From NCBI GenBank assembly GCA_050181295.1, contig JBFXDI010000088.1, positions 1 through 17,465 on the forward strand: a DNA stretch of 17,465 nt, in the 5' to 3' direction. The translations under genes were made by a program, and so were the position numbers. The stretch comes from JBFXDI01 sp050181295. Lineage in GTDB: Bacteria; Pseudomonadota; Alphaproteobacteria; Rhizobiales; Aestuariivirgaceae. Shown piece by piece: positions 1 to 6,663 of this stretch (its first letter is position 1; each line of letters starts with the position of its first letter). Below the pieces are notes generated by a model, which saw only the letters and a program-made list of their open reading frames with translations, was not told the DNA's origin and searched no databases.

Positions 1-125
1 CCGCGCTCGATCTCAAGGAACGCGACGTGCTGCGCATGGTCGCCGCCGTCGGGCCGGACGGCGAGATGGCGATCAAGCGTTTGCTGGTGAACGGCCAGCC
101 GGCCTATGAAGAGCTGCCGTTCTGA
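1..125 (+). CDS. C-terminal fragment of an unrecognised protein
   Basis: An open frame enters from the left edge (first full codon at base 3) and stops at TGA 123-125, giving 40 residues that end in NGQPAYEELPF. The reading is rich in charged residues and ends in a compact hydrophilic tail with no membrane segment. Codon use is high-GC, like the neighbouring core genes, so it is probably the real end of a gene whose body lies outside the window. I do not recognise the family from this fragment. It converges on the toxin gene that follows on the other strand, with only 18 bases between the two stop codons and no obvious terminator hairpin between them. Confidence 0.55.
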   Translation, partial: ALDLKERDVLRMVAAVGPDGEMAIKRLLVNGQPAYEELPF

Positions 126-143
126 CCCTGTGCTTGCGCGCCA

Positions 144-575
144 TCAGCCCGCAACGGCGAAATCTGCAAGGTTGACTACACGGCTTCCAAACCTGGTCTG
201 CCGAACCTTTGCAACGAACTTGGTGTCAGCCGTCACCAGTTGACAATCGTGTCTCTGTGCGACCACGAGATAAAGACAATCGTACACGCTGTGCTCGATC
301 TCGATCGCCACTTCGATTGCCTGCTGCAGGATCGACTCCAGCGGCACTGGTTGGAAGCTGCCCGGCAGACCAATATAGGCAAGGCGGAGCTGCTCCTCCG
401 TGATCTGTCCGCCCCTTAGCTTCCGATACAGGACATCGCCGACTTCCGCCAAGGCATGGGCTGGAGCGATCAAGACAGTGTCGCTTGCGAACAACGCGTC
501 GGCTTTATCGGAATCCTTCTCGCGCACGAAGGCTTTCACGAGCACAGAGGCGTCAATCGTGACCCAAGTCGCCAT
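144..575 (-). CDS. vapC: PIN-domain toxin ribonuclease, VapC/FitB family
   Basis: This is a 143-residue single PIN domain, the usual size for VapC/FitB toxins, which are Mg2+-dependent RNases that cut tRNA or rRNA and arrest growth when free of antitoxin. The four acidic metal ligands are all visible: D8 in TIDASV, E44 in ALAEVGD, D99 in VYDCLY and D117 in LVTADTKF. The nuclease therefore looks intact. The ATG at 573-575 lies inside the 3' end of the antitoxin gene (23 base overlap), the standard antitoxin-first arrangement that couples translation. Its target RNA cannot be told from sequence. The family assignment is secure; whether it is called VapC or FitB depends on the antitoxin type, which here looks FitA-like. 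Confidence 0.92.
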   Translation of the reverse strand: MATWVTIDASVLVKAFVREKDSDKADALFASDTVLIAPAHALAEVGDVLYRKLRGGQITEEQLRLAYIGLPGSFQPVPLESILQQAIEVAIEIEHSVYDCLYLVVAQRHDCQLVTADTKFVAKVRQTRFGSRVVNLADFAVAG

Positions 576-798
576 CCCTCGATGCCCGGATCAGATCTGC
601 GCTGTCAGTCTGCTGTACGGACTTCGGCGTAAGATCTCGCGCCGCGCGCATGACCCGGAGCCGGTCGGTTCTGTTGAGCGAGGCGTGCCCTTCGAGAATA
701 GCCTGTACCTCTTCGTGCAACGAGCGATCGTGAAGCTTCGCCCGCATCTCGATACCGGCTATAATCCTGTCGTCGATGTCGACTTCTATCTTTCCCAT
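553..798 (-). CDS. FitA/VapB-type ribbon-helix-helix antitoxin
   Basis: This 81-residue protein starts MGKIEVDIDD and carries a short beta strand followed by helices around RSLHEEVQAILEGH (residues 26-39), the signature of Arc/FitA-like ribbon-helix-helix proteins. Such antitoxins bind operator DNA with the N-terminal half and block the PIN toxin with the C-terminal tail, here rich in D and R (residues 49-81). The frame stays open further upstream, but the ATG at 796-798 is preceded by AAGGA about ten bases away, and the fold begins exactly there, so the longer version is rejected. It lies directly upstream of and overlaps the toxin gene. A short palindrome at 835-845 is a candidate site for self-repression. 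Confidence 0.85.
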   Translation of the reverse strand: MGKIEVDIDDRIIAGIEMRAKLHDRSLHEEVQAILEGHASLNRTDRLRVMRAARDLTPKSVQQTDSADLIRASRDGDLGHD

Positions 799-819
799 GG
801 CGCTTGTCCTTAGGAGCTC

Positions 820-848
820 TACATAGCGCAAAAACCGATGATCGGGAA
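820..848 (-). promoter_or_regulatory. Candidate antitoxin-toxin promoter with palindromic operator
   Basis: Read on the - strand, TATGTA (820-825) is a plausible -10 and TTCCCG (843-848) a weak -35 with a 17 base spacer. The 11 base palindrome CCGATGATCGG (835-845) overlaps the -35 edge, where an autorepressing ribbon-helix-helix antitoxin would be expected to bind. This is inference from pattern only. Confidence 0.3.
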
Positions 849-885
849 TGCTGCGCCGTTCACCCTCTAAAATGAAGGACTCTCG

Positions 886-1272
886 ATGCGGCGGTTGATG
901 ATCGTTGCCGGGTTTTTGAGCCTCGCATCGCCGGCATTGGCCGACGACCTGGCGTCGCCTTCGGGCGAAGCGTGGTGGAAGCGGCTCGCGGAATGCGGCG
1001 GCATCACGCTGGCGCTCCGGGACGAGGCGCAGACGGCCAAGAAGCCGGCGAGCGAGGTTCGCGGCCTCACCATCCTGATGAACGATTTTCTCGACACCGC
1101 ATGGCACCAGCTCGCGAAGGACCGCAAGCTCGAGGACTCGTCCGCCAAGCGCAGCGTCTATCAGGCGGCAGGCGCGCGCTGGCAGACCGTCAAGAACACC
1201 AAGGAAGACGCGGCGACGCTCGAAACCACCTGCAAGAGCGATCTCACTGCCTTCAAGAAGCTCGTGCCCTGA
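886..1272 (+). CDS. Small secreted/periplasmic protein of unknown function
   Basis: This 128-residue protein has a clear Sec signal peptide: positive MRR, a hydrophobic stretch at residues 4-15, and an AxA-type cleavage site after SPALA (about residue 19). The mature part is about 109 residues, mostly helical and charged, with two cysteines (C37 in ECGG, C116 in TTCKS) that could form one disulfide in the periplasm. The ATG at 886 has GAAGGA a few bases upstream. I do not recognise the family; no enzyme motif is visible. It is divergent from the toxin-antitoxin pair and ends just before a repeat whose second hairpin is followed by a T-run, which probably terminates it. Codon use matches the core genes. 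Confidence 0.8.
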   Translation: MRRLMIVAGFLSLASPALADDLASPSGEAWWKRLAECGGITLALRDEAQTAKKPASEVRGLTILMNDFLDTAWHQLAKDRKLEDSSAKRSVYQAAGARWQTVKNTKEDAATLETTCKSDLTAFKKLVP

Positions 1273-1279
1273 CCGGCTG

Positions 1280-1346
1280 CCTCATGCTTCGACAAGCTCA
1301 GCATGAGGGTTGTCGTGGCCTCGTCCCGAGCCTGTCGAAGGACGAG
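1280..1346. repeat. REP-like double-hairpin intergenic repeat
   Basis: Two hairpins lie in tandem: CCTCATGC/GCATGAGG (1280-1287 with 1301-1308) and CTCGTCC/GGACGAG (1320-1326 with 1340-1346). Their loops contain near-complementary copies of CTTCGACAAGCTCAG (about 1287-1301 forward, about 1326-1340 reversed), so the whole unit is also an inverted repeat of itself. I know this CTTCGACA-GCTCAG motif as a dispersed intergenic repeat in alphaproteobacterial genomes. It sits between two convergent genes. Confidence 0.75.
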
Positions 1347-1351
1347 TTTTT
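1320..1351 (+). terminator. Rho-independent terminator for the secreted-protein gene
   Basis: A seven base pair GC-rich stem (1320-1326 with 1340-1346) is followed at once by five T residues (1347-1351), 47 bases after the stop codon of the + strand gene. The terminator appears to be made from one arm of the dispersed repeat, and the T-run touches the stop codon of the convergent rsmB gene. Confidence 0.6.
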
Positions 1352-2631
1352 CAGGCGATACGCTTGAGCGCGGCGATAAAAAAGCCGTCGGTTCCGTGCC
1401 TCCGCGGGGTCAGCAGCAGCGAGCCGCCGTCCGAGACCTCGGGCTTCTCGTCTCCCCCGGTCCATGACGCCATGGCATCGATGGATCGGAACCCGGGATG
1501 ACGGGCGAGGAAGTTCTCCACCTGGTCGCCATTCTCCTCGGGCAGCACCGAGCAGGTCACATAGACGAGCCGGCCGCCGGGCTTGACCAGCGGCGCACCC
1601 CTATCGAGGACGACGCGCTGCTCGGTGAGCCGCGTCTCGAGGGCGCGCGGCGAGAACCGCCACTTGGCGTCCGGCCGCCGCCGCCAGGAGCCCGAACCCG
1701 AGCACGGCGCGTCGATCAGCACCACGTCCATGCGGCCTGCAAGCTCCTCGAGCCGCTTCGGCTCGTCGGCCGGGATCACTTGCGCGTTGCGCACGCCCGC
1801 CCGCTTCAGCCGGTCGAAGATCGGCCGCAGGCGCTGACGGTCGCTGTCGGTCGCGAAGATCTGTCCCTTGTTGCCCATGGCCGCCGCCATGGCCAGCGTC
1901 TTGCCGCCTGCCCCGGCACAGAGATCCATCACCTGCATGCCCGGCGCGGCGCCGGCGAGCATCGCGGCGACCTGCGAACCCTCGTCCTGCACCTCGAACC
2001 AGCCCTTGCCGTGCGCCGGCTCGGCCTCGACATCGGGCGAGCGCCCGTCGCCCGCCGGCGCCTCGATCCGCACGCACCACGGCGACCAGCGGCCGGCGAC
2101 CGCGCCGAACTTCTGGAGCGCCGCCAGCACCTTCTCGCGATCGGCCTTCAGAAGGTTGGCCCGCATATCCACGGGCGCCCGCTCGGCAAGCGCCGCGCCT
2201 TCCTCGGCCGCCTCGTCCCCGAAGGCCCGTTCGAAGGAGCCCGCCAGCCATTCCGGGTAGTTTCCCTCGATCCAGGCCGACGGCGCATCCGCCAGCCAAT
2301 GGTCGAGCCGATCCCGCTCCGCGGCGCTCAGCTCTCCGGGACCGTGCGGCTCCTCCGCCAGCGCTGCGATGGCACCCATCTCCATTCCGCGCCCGTGCCG
2401 CAGCGCTGCCAGCACGAGGCTTCGCGGAGAGCCGTCCTCCATGCGATGCGCGAAGAGCGCCTTCCGGCGTAAGACGTCGTAGACGAGGTTGCCGATGGCG
2501 GCCCGGTCGCCGGAACCGGCGAAGCGGTGCGCGCGGCCCCAGTCCTTCAGGGCCTCCGAGGCCGGCCGGTGGCGCTCCTCGATCTCGCGCAGCACCTCGA
2601 TTGCCGCGGCGGCCCGGCCGGCGGGTCGCAT
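1351..2631 (-). CDS. rsmB: RsmB-family rRNA (cytosine-5)-methyltransferase
   Basis: This 426-residue cytosolic enzyme is expected to methylate C5 of a cytosine in 16S rRNA using S-adenosylmethionine. The N-terminal about 150 residues form the NusB-like RNA-binding domain (AIGNLVYDVLRRKALFAHR). The Rossmann methyltransferase domain follows, with SAM motif DLCAGAGGKT at 236-245, DAPCSGSGSWRR at 307-318 (C310) and VTCSVLPEEN at 358-367 (C360, the expected nucleophile). The chosen ATG (2629-2631) begins a normal RsmB N-terminus; the frame runs 24 codons further upstream into a Ser/Cys-rich stretch that merely mirrors the MAPEG gene. It lies four bases after the MAPEG stop, so it is probably the last gene of the guaB operon. 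Alphaproteobacterial members lack strong sequence identity to E. coli RsmB, so the exact base modified is inferred. Confidence 0.88.
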   Translation of the reverse strand: MRPAGRAAAAIEVLREIEERHRPASEALKDWGRAHRFAGSGDRAAIGNLVYDVLRRKALFAHRMEDGSPRSLVLAALRHGRGMEMGAIAALAEEPHGPGELSAAERDRLDHWLADAPSAWIEGNYPEWLAGSFERAFGDEAAEEGAALAERAPVDMRANLLKADREKVLAALQKFGAVAGRWSPWCVRIEAPAGDGRSPDVEAEPAHGKGWFEVQDEGSQVAAMLAGAAPGMQVMDLCAGAGGKTLAMAAAMGNKGQIFATDSDRQRLRPIFDRLKRAGVRNAQVIPADEPKRLEELAGRMDVVLIDAPCSGSGSWRRRPDAKWRFSPRALETRLTEQRVVLDRGAPLVKPGGRLVYVTCSVLPEENGDQVENFLARHPGFRSIDAMASWTGGDEKPEVSDGGSLLLTPRRHGTDGFFIAALKRIA

Positions 2632-2635
2632 GCTC

Positions 2636-3055
2636 TCAGCCGAGGATGAAGAGGCGCAGCCCGAACCACACCCACATGACCAGGAGCACGAGCACGCCGA
2701 CAAAGAACACCATGCCGCGCCTCAGCACCACGTTGGAGCCGAGATGGATCACCGTGTGCAGGATGCGGGAAAGGACGAAGATCCAGGCCAGCACCACCTG
2801 CACCAGGTCGGCCTTGGTGGTGATCAGCAGGAAGGCGACCAGCACATAGAAGAGAACCGGCACCTCGAACTGGTTGCGGAAATTATTGGCCGACGCGCGC
2901 GTCTCGTCGGGCCAGTGGTCGCCGAGCGCGTTTTTCTGCCATTCCGTGCGGCCGGAGGAAACGGCGCGCTGGCGGGCAAAGCCGGTCACGAGCAGCACGC
3001 CGAAGACCAGCGCCACATGCACGAAGACGGGAAGCAGGATGTCGGTCGCCAGCAT
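2636..3055 (-). CDS. MAPEG-family integral membrane protein
   Basis: This 139-residue protein has four hydrophobic segments (about 5-25, 67-85, 86-103, 114-136) and the MAPEG-type core NNFRNQFEVPVLFYVL followed by WIFVLSRILHTVIH. MAPEG proteins include glutathione-dependent transferases and peroxidases, but bacterial members next to guaB have no established substrate. It begins four bases after the guaB stop and ends four bases before the rsmB start, so it is almost certainly cotranscribed with both. The guaB-MAPEG-rsmB order is, to my knowledge, usual in Hyphomicrobiales. A second, distinct MAPEG protein is encoded near 12.5 kb in this window. Confidence 0.85.
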   Translation of the reverse strand: MLATDILLPVFVHVALVFGVLLVTGFARQRAVSSGRTEWQKNALGDHWPDETRASANNFRNQFEVPVLFYVLVAFLLITTKADLVQVVLAWIFVLSRILHTVIHLGSNVVLRRGMVFFVGVLVLLVMWVWFGLRLFILG

Positions 3056-3059
3056 GTCC

Positions 3060-4538
3060 CTATCCCTGTCTCAGGTAGTTCGGCGCCTCGCGCGTTATCT
3101 CGACGTCGTGCACGTGGCTTTCGCGCAAGCCTGCGCCCGAGATGCGCAGGAACTCCGACCGCTCCTGCAGCTCGGGAATGGTGCGGCTGCCAGTATAGCC
3201 CATGGCGGCGCGCAGGCCTCCCACAAGCTGATGCAGAACGCCCGACACCGGCCCCTTGTAGGGCACCTGCCCCTCGATACCCTCGGGGACGAGCTTGAGG
3301 GAGTCCTTCACCTCCTGCTGGAAATAGCGGTCGGCGGAGCCACGCGCCATGGCGCCGACGGAGCCCATGCCCCGATAGGCCTTGTAGCTGCGTCCCTGAT
3401 AGAGATAGACCTCGCCAGGGCTCTCGTCGGTGCCGGCGAGAAGCGAGCCCACCATGCCGACGGAAGCGCCGGCGGCGATGGCCTTGGCGAGGTCGCCCGA
3501 GAACTTGATGCCGCCGTCGGCGATGATCGGCACCTGCCCGTTCGCAGCGGTGGCGCATTCCATGATCGCCGTGAGCTGCGGCACGCCGACGCCCGCCACG
3601 ACCCGGGTCGTGCAGATGGAGCCCGGTCCGATGCCGACCTTCACCGCGTCCGCTCCGGCGTCGATCAGCGCCTTCACCGCCTCGCCCGTCGCCACGTTGC
3701 CGGCGATCACCTGCACCTGGTTCGAGGCTCGCTTCACGCGCCTCACCTGCTCGATGACGTGGATCGAGTGGCCATGCGCGGTATCGACCACGATGGCGTC
3801 GGCCCCCGCCTCGATCAGCGCCTCGGCGCGCGCGAAATGCTTATCGCCCGTGCCGGTCGCCGCCGCCACGCGCAAACGCCCGCGCTCGTCCTTGGTGGCG
3901 CCCGGATAGAGCGCCGCCTTCTCCATGTCATTGACCGTGATGAGGCCGATGCAACGATAGTCGGCATCGACCACGATCAGCTTCTCGATGCGGTGCCGGT
4001 GCAGGAGGCGCTTGGCCTCGTCGCGGTCCACGTTCTCGCGCACCGTGACGAGGTTCTCCTTCGTCATCAGCTCCGAGACGGGCTGGCGCATGTTGGAAGC
4101 GAAGCGGACATCCCGGTTGGTGATGATGCCGACCAGCCTGCCGTCGCCCTCGACGACGGGAATGCCGGAGATGCGGTATTTCTCCTTGAGCGCCAGGACG
4201 TCGGCCAGCGTCGCGTCGGGCGCGATGGTGATGGGATTGACGACCATGCCCGATTCGAACTTCTTCACCTGCCGCACGTGGTCGGCCTGCTGCTCGGGCT
4301 CGAGGTTGCGATGGATGACGCCGATACCGCCGGCCTGCGCCATGGCGATGGCGAGGCGCGCCTCGGTCACCGTGTCCATGGCCGCCGAGACGATGGGGAT
4401 CGAGAGCTCGATCGAGCGGGTGATGCGGGTCGAGGTCCGCGCTTCAGCCGGCAGGACGGAGGACGCCGCGGGCTTCAGCAGCACGTCGTCGAAGGTCAGG
4501 TATTCGGAAAGCTCTATCGCGCTCGCGACACGCGCCAT
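3060..4538 (-). CDS. guaB: Inosine-5'-monophosphate dehydrogenase
   Basis: This 492-residue enzyme oxidises IMP to XMP with NAD+, the committed step of GMP synthesis. The N-terminus has the family sequence YLTFDDVLLKP (13-23). Two CBS domains lie within about residues 98-212, ending in the barrel re-entry. The catalytic loop GIGPGSICTTR carries the nucleophile C309, and the mobile flap contains RGMGSVGAM and the catalytic Arg-Tyr in ADRYFQQ. All key residues are present and the length is normal. The frame opens 36 codons earlier, but the ATG at 4536-4538 has GGAGG five bases upstream and starts at the conserved N-terminus. It leads the guaB-MAPEG-rsmB group and follows rlmE after a 123 base gap holding a candidate promoter. 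Confidence 0.97.
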   Translation of the reverse strand: MARVASAIELSEYLTFDDVLLKPAASSVLPAEARTSTRITRSIELSIPIVSAAMDTVTEARLAIAMAQAGGIGVIHRNLEPEQQADHVRQVKKFESGMVVNPITIAPDATLADVLALKEKYRISGIPVVEGDGRLVGIITNRDVRFASNMRQPVSELMTKENLVTVRENVDRDEAKRLLHRHRIEKLIVVDADYRCIGLITVNDMEKAALYPGATKDERGRLRVAAATGTGDKHFARAEALIEAGADAIVVDTAHGHSIHVIEQVRRVKRASNQVQVIAGNVATGEAVKALIDAGADAVKVGIGPGSICTTRVVAGVGVPQLTAIMECATAANGQVPIIADGGIKFSGDLAKAIAAGASVGMVGSLLAGTDESPGEVYLYQGRSYKAYRGMGSVGAMARGSADRYFQQEVKDSLKLVPEGIEGQVPYKGPVSGVLHQLVGGLRAAMGYTGSRTIPELQERSEFLRISGAGLRESHVHDVEITREAPNYLRQG

Positions 4539-4606
4539 GCCAACCTCCAGTTCTGCGGGCAAGGCTCGCGGGGAAAAAGCGCGCCCGGCGTCAGGGTTGG
4601 CGGCTG

Positions 4607-4636
4607 TCTCTAGCACCGAGTCGCAGGTGCCGTAAA
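4607..4636 (-). promoter_or_regulatory. Candidate guaB promoter with dyad in the spacer
   Basis: On the - strand TTTACG (4631-4636) and TAGAGA (4607-4612) are separated by 18 bases. The outer five bases on each side of that spacer are perfect complements, GCACC (4613-4617) and GGTGC (4626-4630), so the spacer itself is a dyad. It could be an operator or only a weak hairpin; no known regulator is assigned. Confidence 0.3.
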
Positions 4637-4661
4637 GCGGGCGCACGGAAGGCGATGCTCG

Positions 4662-5363
4662 CTACCCCCTGAAGCCCGTCGCAAGGACATAGAGTTCGGC
4701 TGAATCGGCGCGGCTCGCGGGCGGCTTCACGTGACGGACGTTCGCGAAATCGCGCTTGATCTCGGCAAGAAGTGCTGATTCCGTGCCGCCCCGCAGCACC
4801 TTGCAGAGGAAGGCGCCGCCAGGCTTAAGGTTCTCCCGAGCAAAGAGAAGGGCCGTCTCCGCAAGGTCCATGATCTTCAGGTGATCCGTCTGGCGGTGGC
4901 CGGTGGCGTGGGCGGCCATGTCTGAGAGCACGACGTCGGCCTTGCCGCCGAGCGCGTCTGAAAGCGCGGCCGGCGCGTCCTCGTCGAGGAAATCCTTCTG
5001 GAGCACCGTCACCCCGGCAATGGGCTCCACGCCATGGATGTCGATGGCGACCACCTTGCCCCTGCCCTTGTCGGCGCCCGTGCGCTCGGCTGCGACCTGC
5101 GACCAGCCGCCGGGCGCCGCGCCCAGATCCACCACAACCTGGCCGACCTTGAAAATGTGGAAGCGATCATCGATCTCGGCGAGCTTGAAGGCGGAGCGGG
5201 CGCGATAGCCCCGCCGCCTGGCTTCGGCCACATAGGGGTCGTTGAGCTGGCGCTCGAGCCAGGCCTTGGAGGACACGCGCCGCCCCTTGGCCTTGCGCAG
5301 CCTCACCTTGAGCGAGCGGGATCCCGGCGCCGGCCCGGAGCCCTGCCCGGCCTCATCGGCCAT
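4662..5363 (-). CDS. rlmE: 23S rRNA (uridine-2'-O-)-methyltransferase
   Basis: This 233-residue RlmE/FtsJ/RrmJ protein is expected to methylate the 2'-OH of U2552 in the A-loop of 23S rRNA on the 50S subunit. The SAM site VVDLGAAPGGWSQV (77-90) is intact, as is the K-D-K-E catalytic tetrad: K60 in RSAFKL, D148 in VLSDMA, K188 in LCKVLRGG and E223 in SAELYV. A basic N-terminal tail of about 35 residues (LKVRLRKAKGRRVSSK) precedes the domain and is common in alphaproteobacterial members. Its ATG overlaps the end of ppx by 11 bases, which implies one transcript and coupled translation. Loss in other bacteria impairs 50S assembly at low temperature; that is family knowledge, not evidence from this sequence. 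Confidence 0.95.
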   Translation of the reverse strand: MADEAGQGSGPAPGSRSLKVRLRKAKGRRVSSKAWLERQLNDPYVAEARRRGYRARSAFKLAEIDDRFHIFKVGQVVVDLGAAPGGWSQVAAERTGADKGRGKVVAIDIHGVEPIAGVTVLQKDFLDEDAPAALSDALGGKADVVLSDMAAHATGHRQTDHLKIMDLAETALLFARENLKPGGAFLCKVLRGGTESALLAEIKRDFANVRHVKPPASRADSAELYVLATGFRG

Positions 5364-6447
5364 GGTGGCCGTCCTCCATCATCATGTGCGCGAGCAGGCC
5401 TTCGCGGAGCCCCCGGTCGGCGACTCTCAGCCATTCGGCCGGCCAGATAGCCCGGATCTCCTCGAGGATCGCGCAGCCCCCGAGCACTAGGTCCGCCCTC
5501 TCGCGCCCGATGCACGGGCTTTGCGCCCGCTCCTCGAAGGTCATGCCGAGAAGGCTGCGGGTCACGTCGCCCACGTCATCGCCCTTGATCCAGCAGCCAT
5601 CCACCCGCGCCCGGTCGTAGCGCCGGAGGCCAAGCTGCACGCCGCATATGGTCGTCACCGTGCCGGACGTGCCGAGCAGATGGTCGGGCCGCGATGCGTC
5701 CGACACGGACGCCGCAAGCCCTGCGAAATCCTGCATCAGCGGCCGCACATGCCGCCGCATCGCCTCGAACGTCGCCTCGTCCACCTTGACGCCGCCGAAC
5801 TGTTCCGCGAGCGTCACGACGCCCGCCGGAATGGAGGTCCAGGCCTCGATCCGGTGCCGGCCGCCCTCGACTTTCAGCCACATGAGCTCGGTCGAGCCGC
5901 CGCCGATGTCGAAGACCAGCACATGACGGGCCGTCGGTGCGATGAGAGGAGCGGCGCCCGCCACCGCCAGCCGCGCCTCCGTCTCGCGGTCGATAATCTC
6001 GAGCGAAAGGCCCGTCTCGTCGCGCACGCGGCGCACGAATTCCGGCCCGTTGGCGGCCATGCGGCAGGCCTCGGTGGCGATCAGGCGGGTGCGGCCGACC
6101 TTCCACCATTTGAGCTTGTTGGAGCAGACCCGGAGCGCGCCGATGGTGCGCGCCATCGCATCCTCGCTGAGCGCACCGGTGAGCGATGCGCCCTCCCCCA
6201 GACGCACGATGCGCGAGAAGGCGTCGATCACGCTGAAGCCCTCGGCGGCGGGCCTGGCCACCAGCAACCGGCAGTTGTTGGTGCCGAGGTCGAGCGCCCC
6301 ATACAGCACCTCCGCCTCGGCGGCGGGGCGCTCCGGGGTCGCCACTGAGGCCTGGCGCGGAGGGTCGCGGCGGGGCGGCCGCTGCAGCCACCCCCTGCGC
6401 CGCCTGGCGGGAAGCGGGCCGAAACCCGCGCTTCCATCAGCGTTCAC
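5353..6447 (-). CDS. ppx: Ppx/GppA exopolyphosphatase family phosphatase
   Basis: This cytosolic protein belongs to the ASKHA-fold Ppx/GppA family, which releases phosphate from polyphosphate ends or hydrolyses pppGpp to ppGpp. The first phosphate loop YGALDLGTNNCRLLV and the second loop VLVFDIGGGSTELMW are intact, and GTSGTVTTICG supplies the third glycine loop. A compact single-module form without the long C-terminal Ppx extension is typical of alphaproteobacteria. The start is uncertain: no ATG precedes the catalytic core. I use GTG at 6445-6447, which keeps the Arg/Pro-rich head seen in rhizobial homologues (364 residues). TTG at 6568-6570, GTG at 6505-6507 (GGAGG only three bases away) and GTG at 6343-6345 are alternatives. 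Two strong hairpins lie just upstream of the chosen start. It overlaps rlmE by 11 bases. Confidence 0.9.
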   Translation of the reverse strand: MNADGSAGFGPLPARRRRGWLQRPPRRDPPRQASVATPERPAAEAEVLYGALDLGTNNCRLLVARPAAEGFSVIDAFSRIVRLGEGASLTGALSEDAMARTIGALRVCSNKLKWWKVGRTRLIATEACRMAANGPEFVRRVRDETGLSLEIIDRETEARLAVAGAAPLIAPTARHVLVFDIGGGSTELMWLKVEGGRHRIEAWTSIPAGVVTLAEQFGGVKVDEATFEAMRRHVRPLMQDFAGLAASVSDASRPDHLLGTSGTVTTICGVQLGLRRYDRARVDGCWIKGDDVGDVTRSLLGMTFEERAQSPCIGRERADLVLGGCAILEEIRAIWPAEWLRVADRGLREGLLAHMMMEDGHHGR

Positions 6448-6455
6448 GTTCAAAC

Positions 6456-6495
6456 CGCGGCGGCTGACAGCCGCCGCGCGGACCAAAACGGTCCG
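6456..6495. repeat. Two back-to-back perfect hairpins at the ppx 5' end
   Basis: CGCGGCGGCT (6456-6465) pairs perfectly with AGCCGCCGCG (6469-6478) across a three base loop. Immediately adjacent, CGGACC (6479-6484) pairs with GGTCCG (6490-6495) across a five base loop. In the - strand transcript they would fold next to each other, ending eight bases before the GTG at 6447. No T-run follows, so this is not a standard terminator. They may shape ppx translation or simply lie in coding sequence if an upstream start is used. Confidence 0.6.
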
Positions 6496-6605
6496 GGCTT
6501 CCGTCACCCGCCTCCAAATCGTTGCGTCGCCAAGGATTTTAGCAGCTTGCGGGCGGGAGGAAAGGTCCAACGGACGGGACGTTAGAGATCAGTCGAACGA
6601 AGCGG

Positions 6606-6620
6606 TTAACCCGCCGTTAT
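6606..6620. promoter_or_regulatory. CtrA-like box in the divergent ppx/kinase promoter region
   Basis: TTAA (6606-6609), seven bases, then TTAT (6617-6620) matches seven of the eight fixed bases of the alphaproteobacterial CtrA full site TTAA-N7-TTAA. It lies 44 bases upstream of the kinase start in the 216 base divergent gap. Chance occurrence is possible, though A/T clusters are rare in this high-GC background. Confidence 0.35.
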
Positions 6621-6663
6621 GGGCTATTCCGCTAATCATTCTTGACCAGAAGGACGCATTTCT

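Noticed and set aside
799..1107. N-terminal extension of the antitoxin frame up to 1107
   Set aside because: It overlaps the divergent secreted-protein gene, is Arg-rich and lacks a fold; the internal ATG at 798 has a ribosome site and the RHH start.
2874..4613. 579-codon + strand frame opposite guaB
   Set aside because: No recognisable domain; the opposite strand encodes an intact IMP dehydrogenase.
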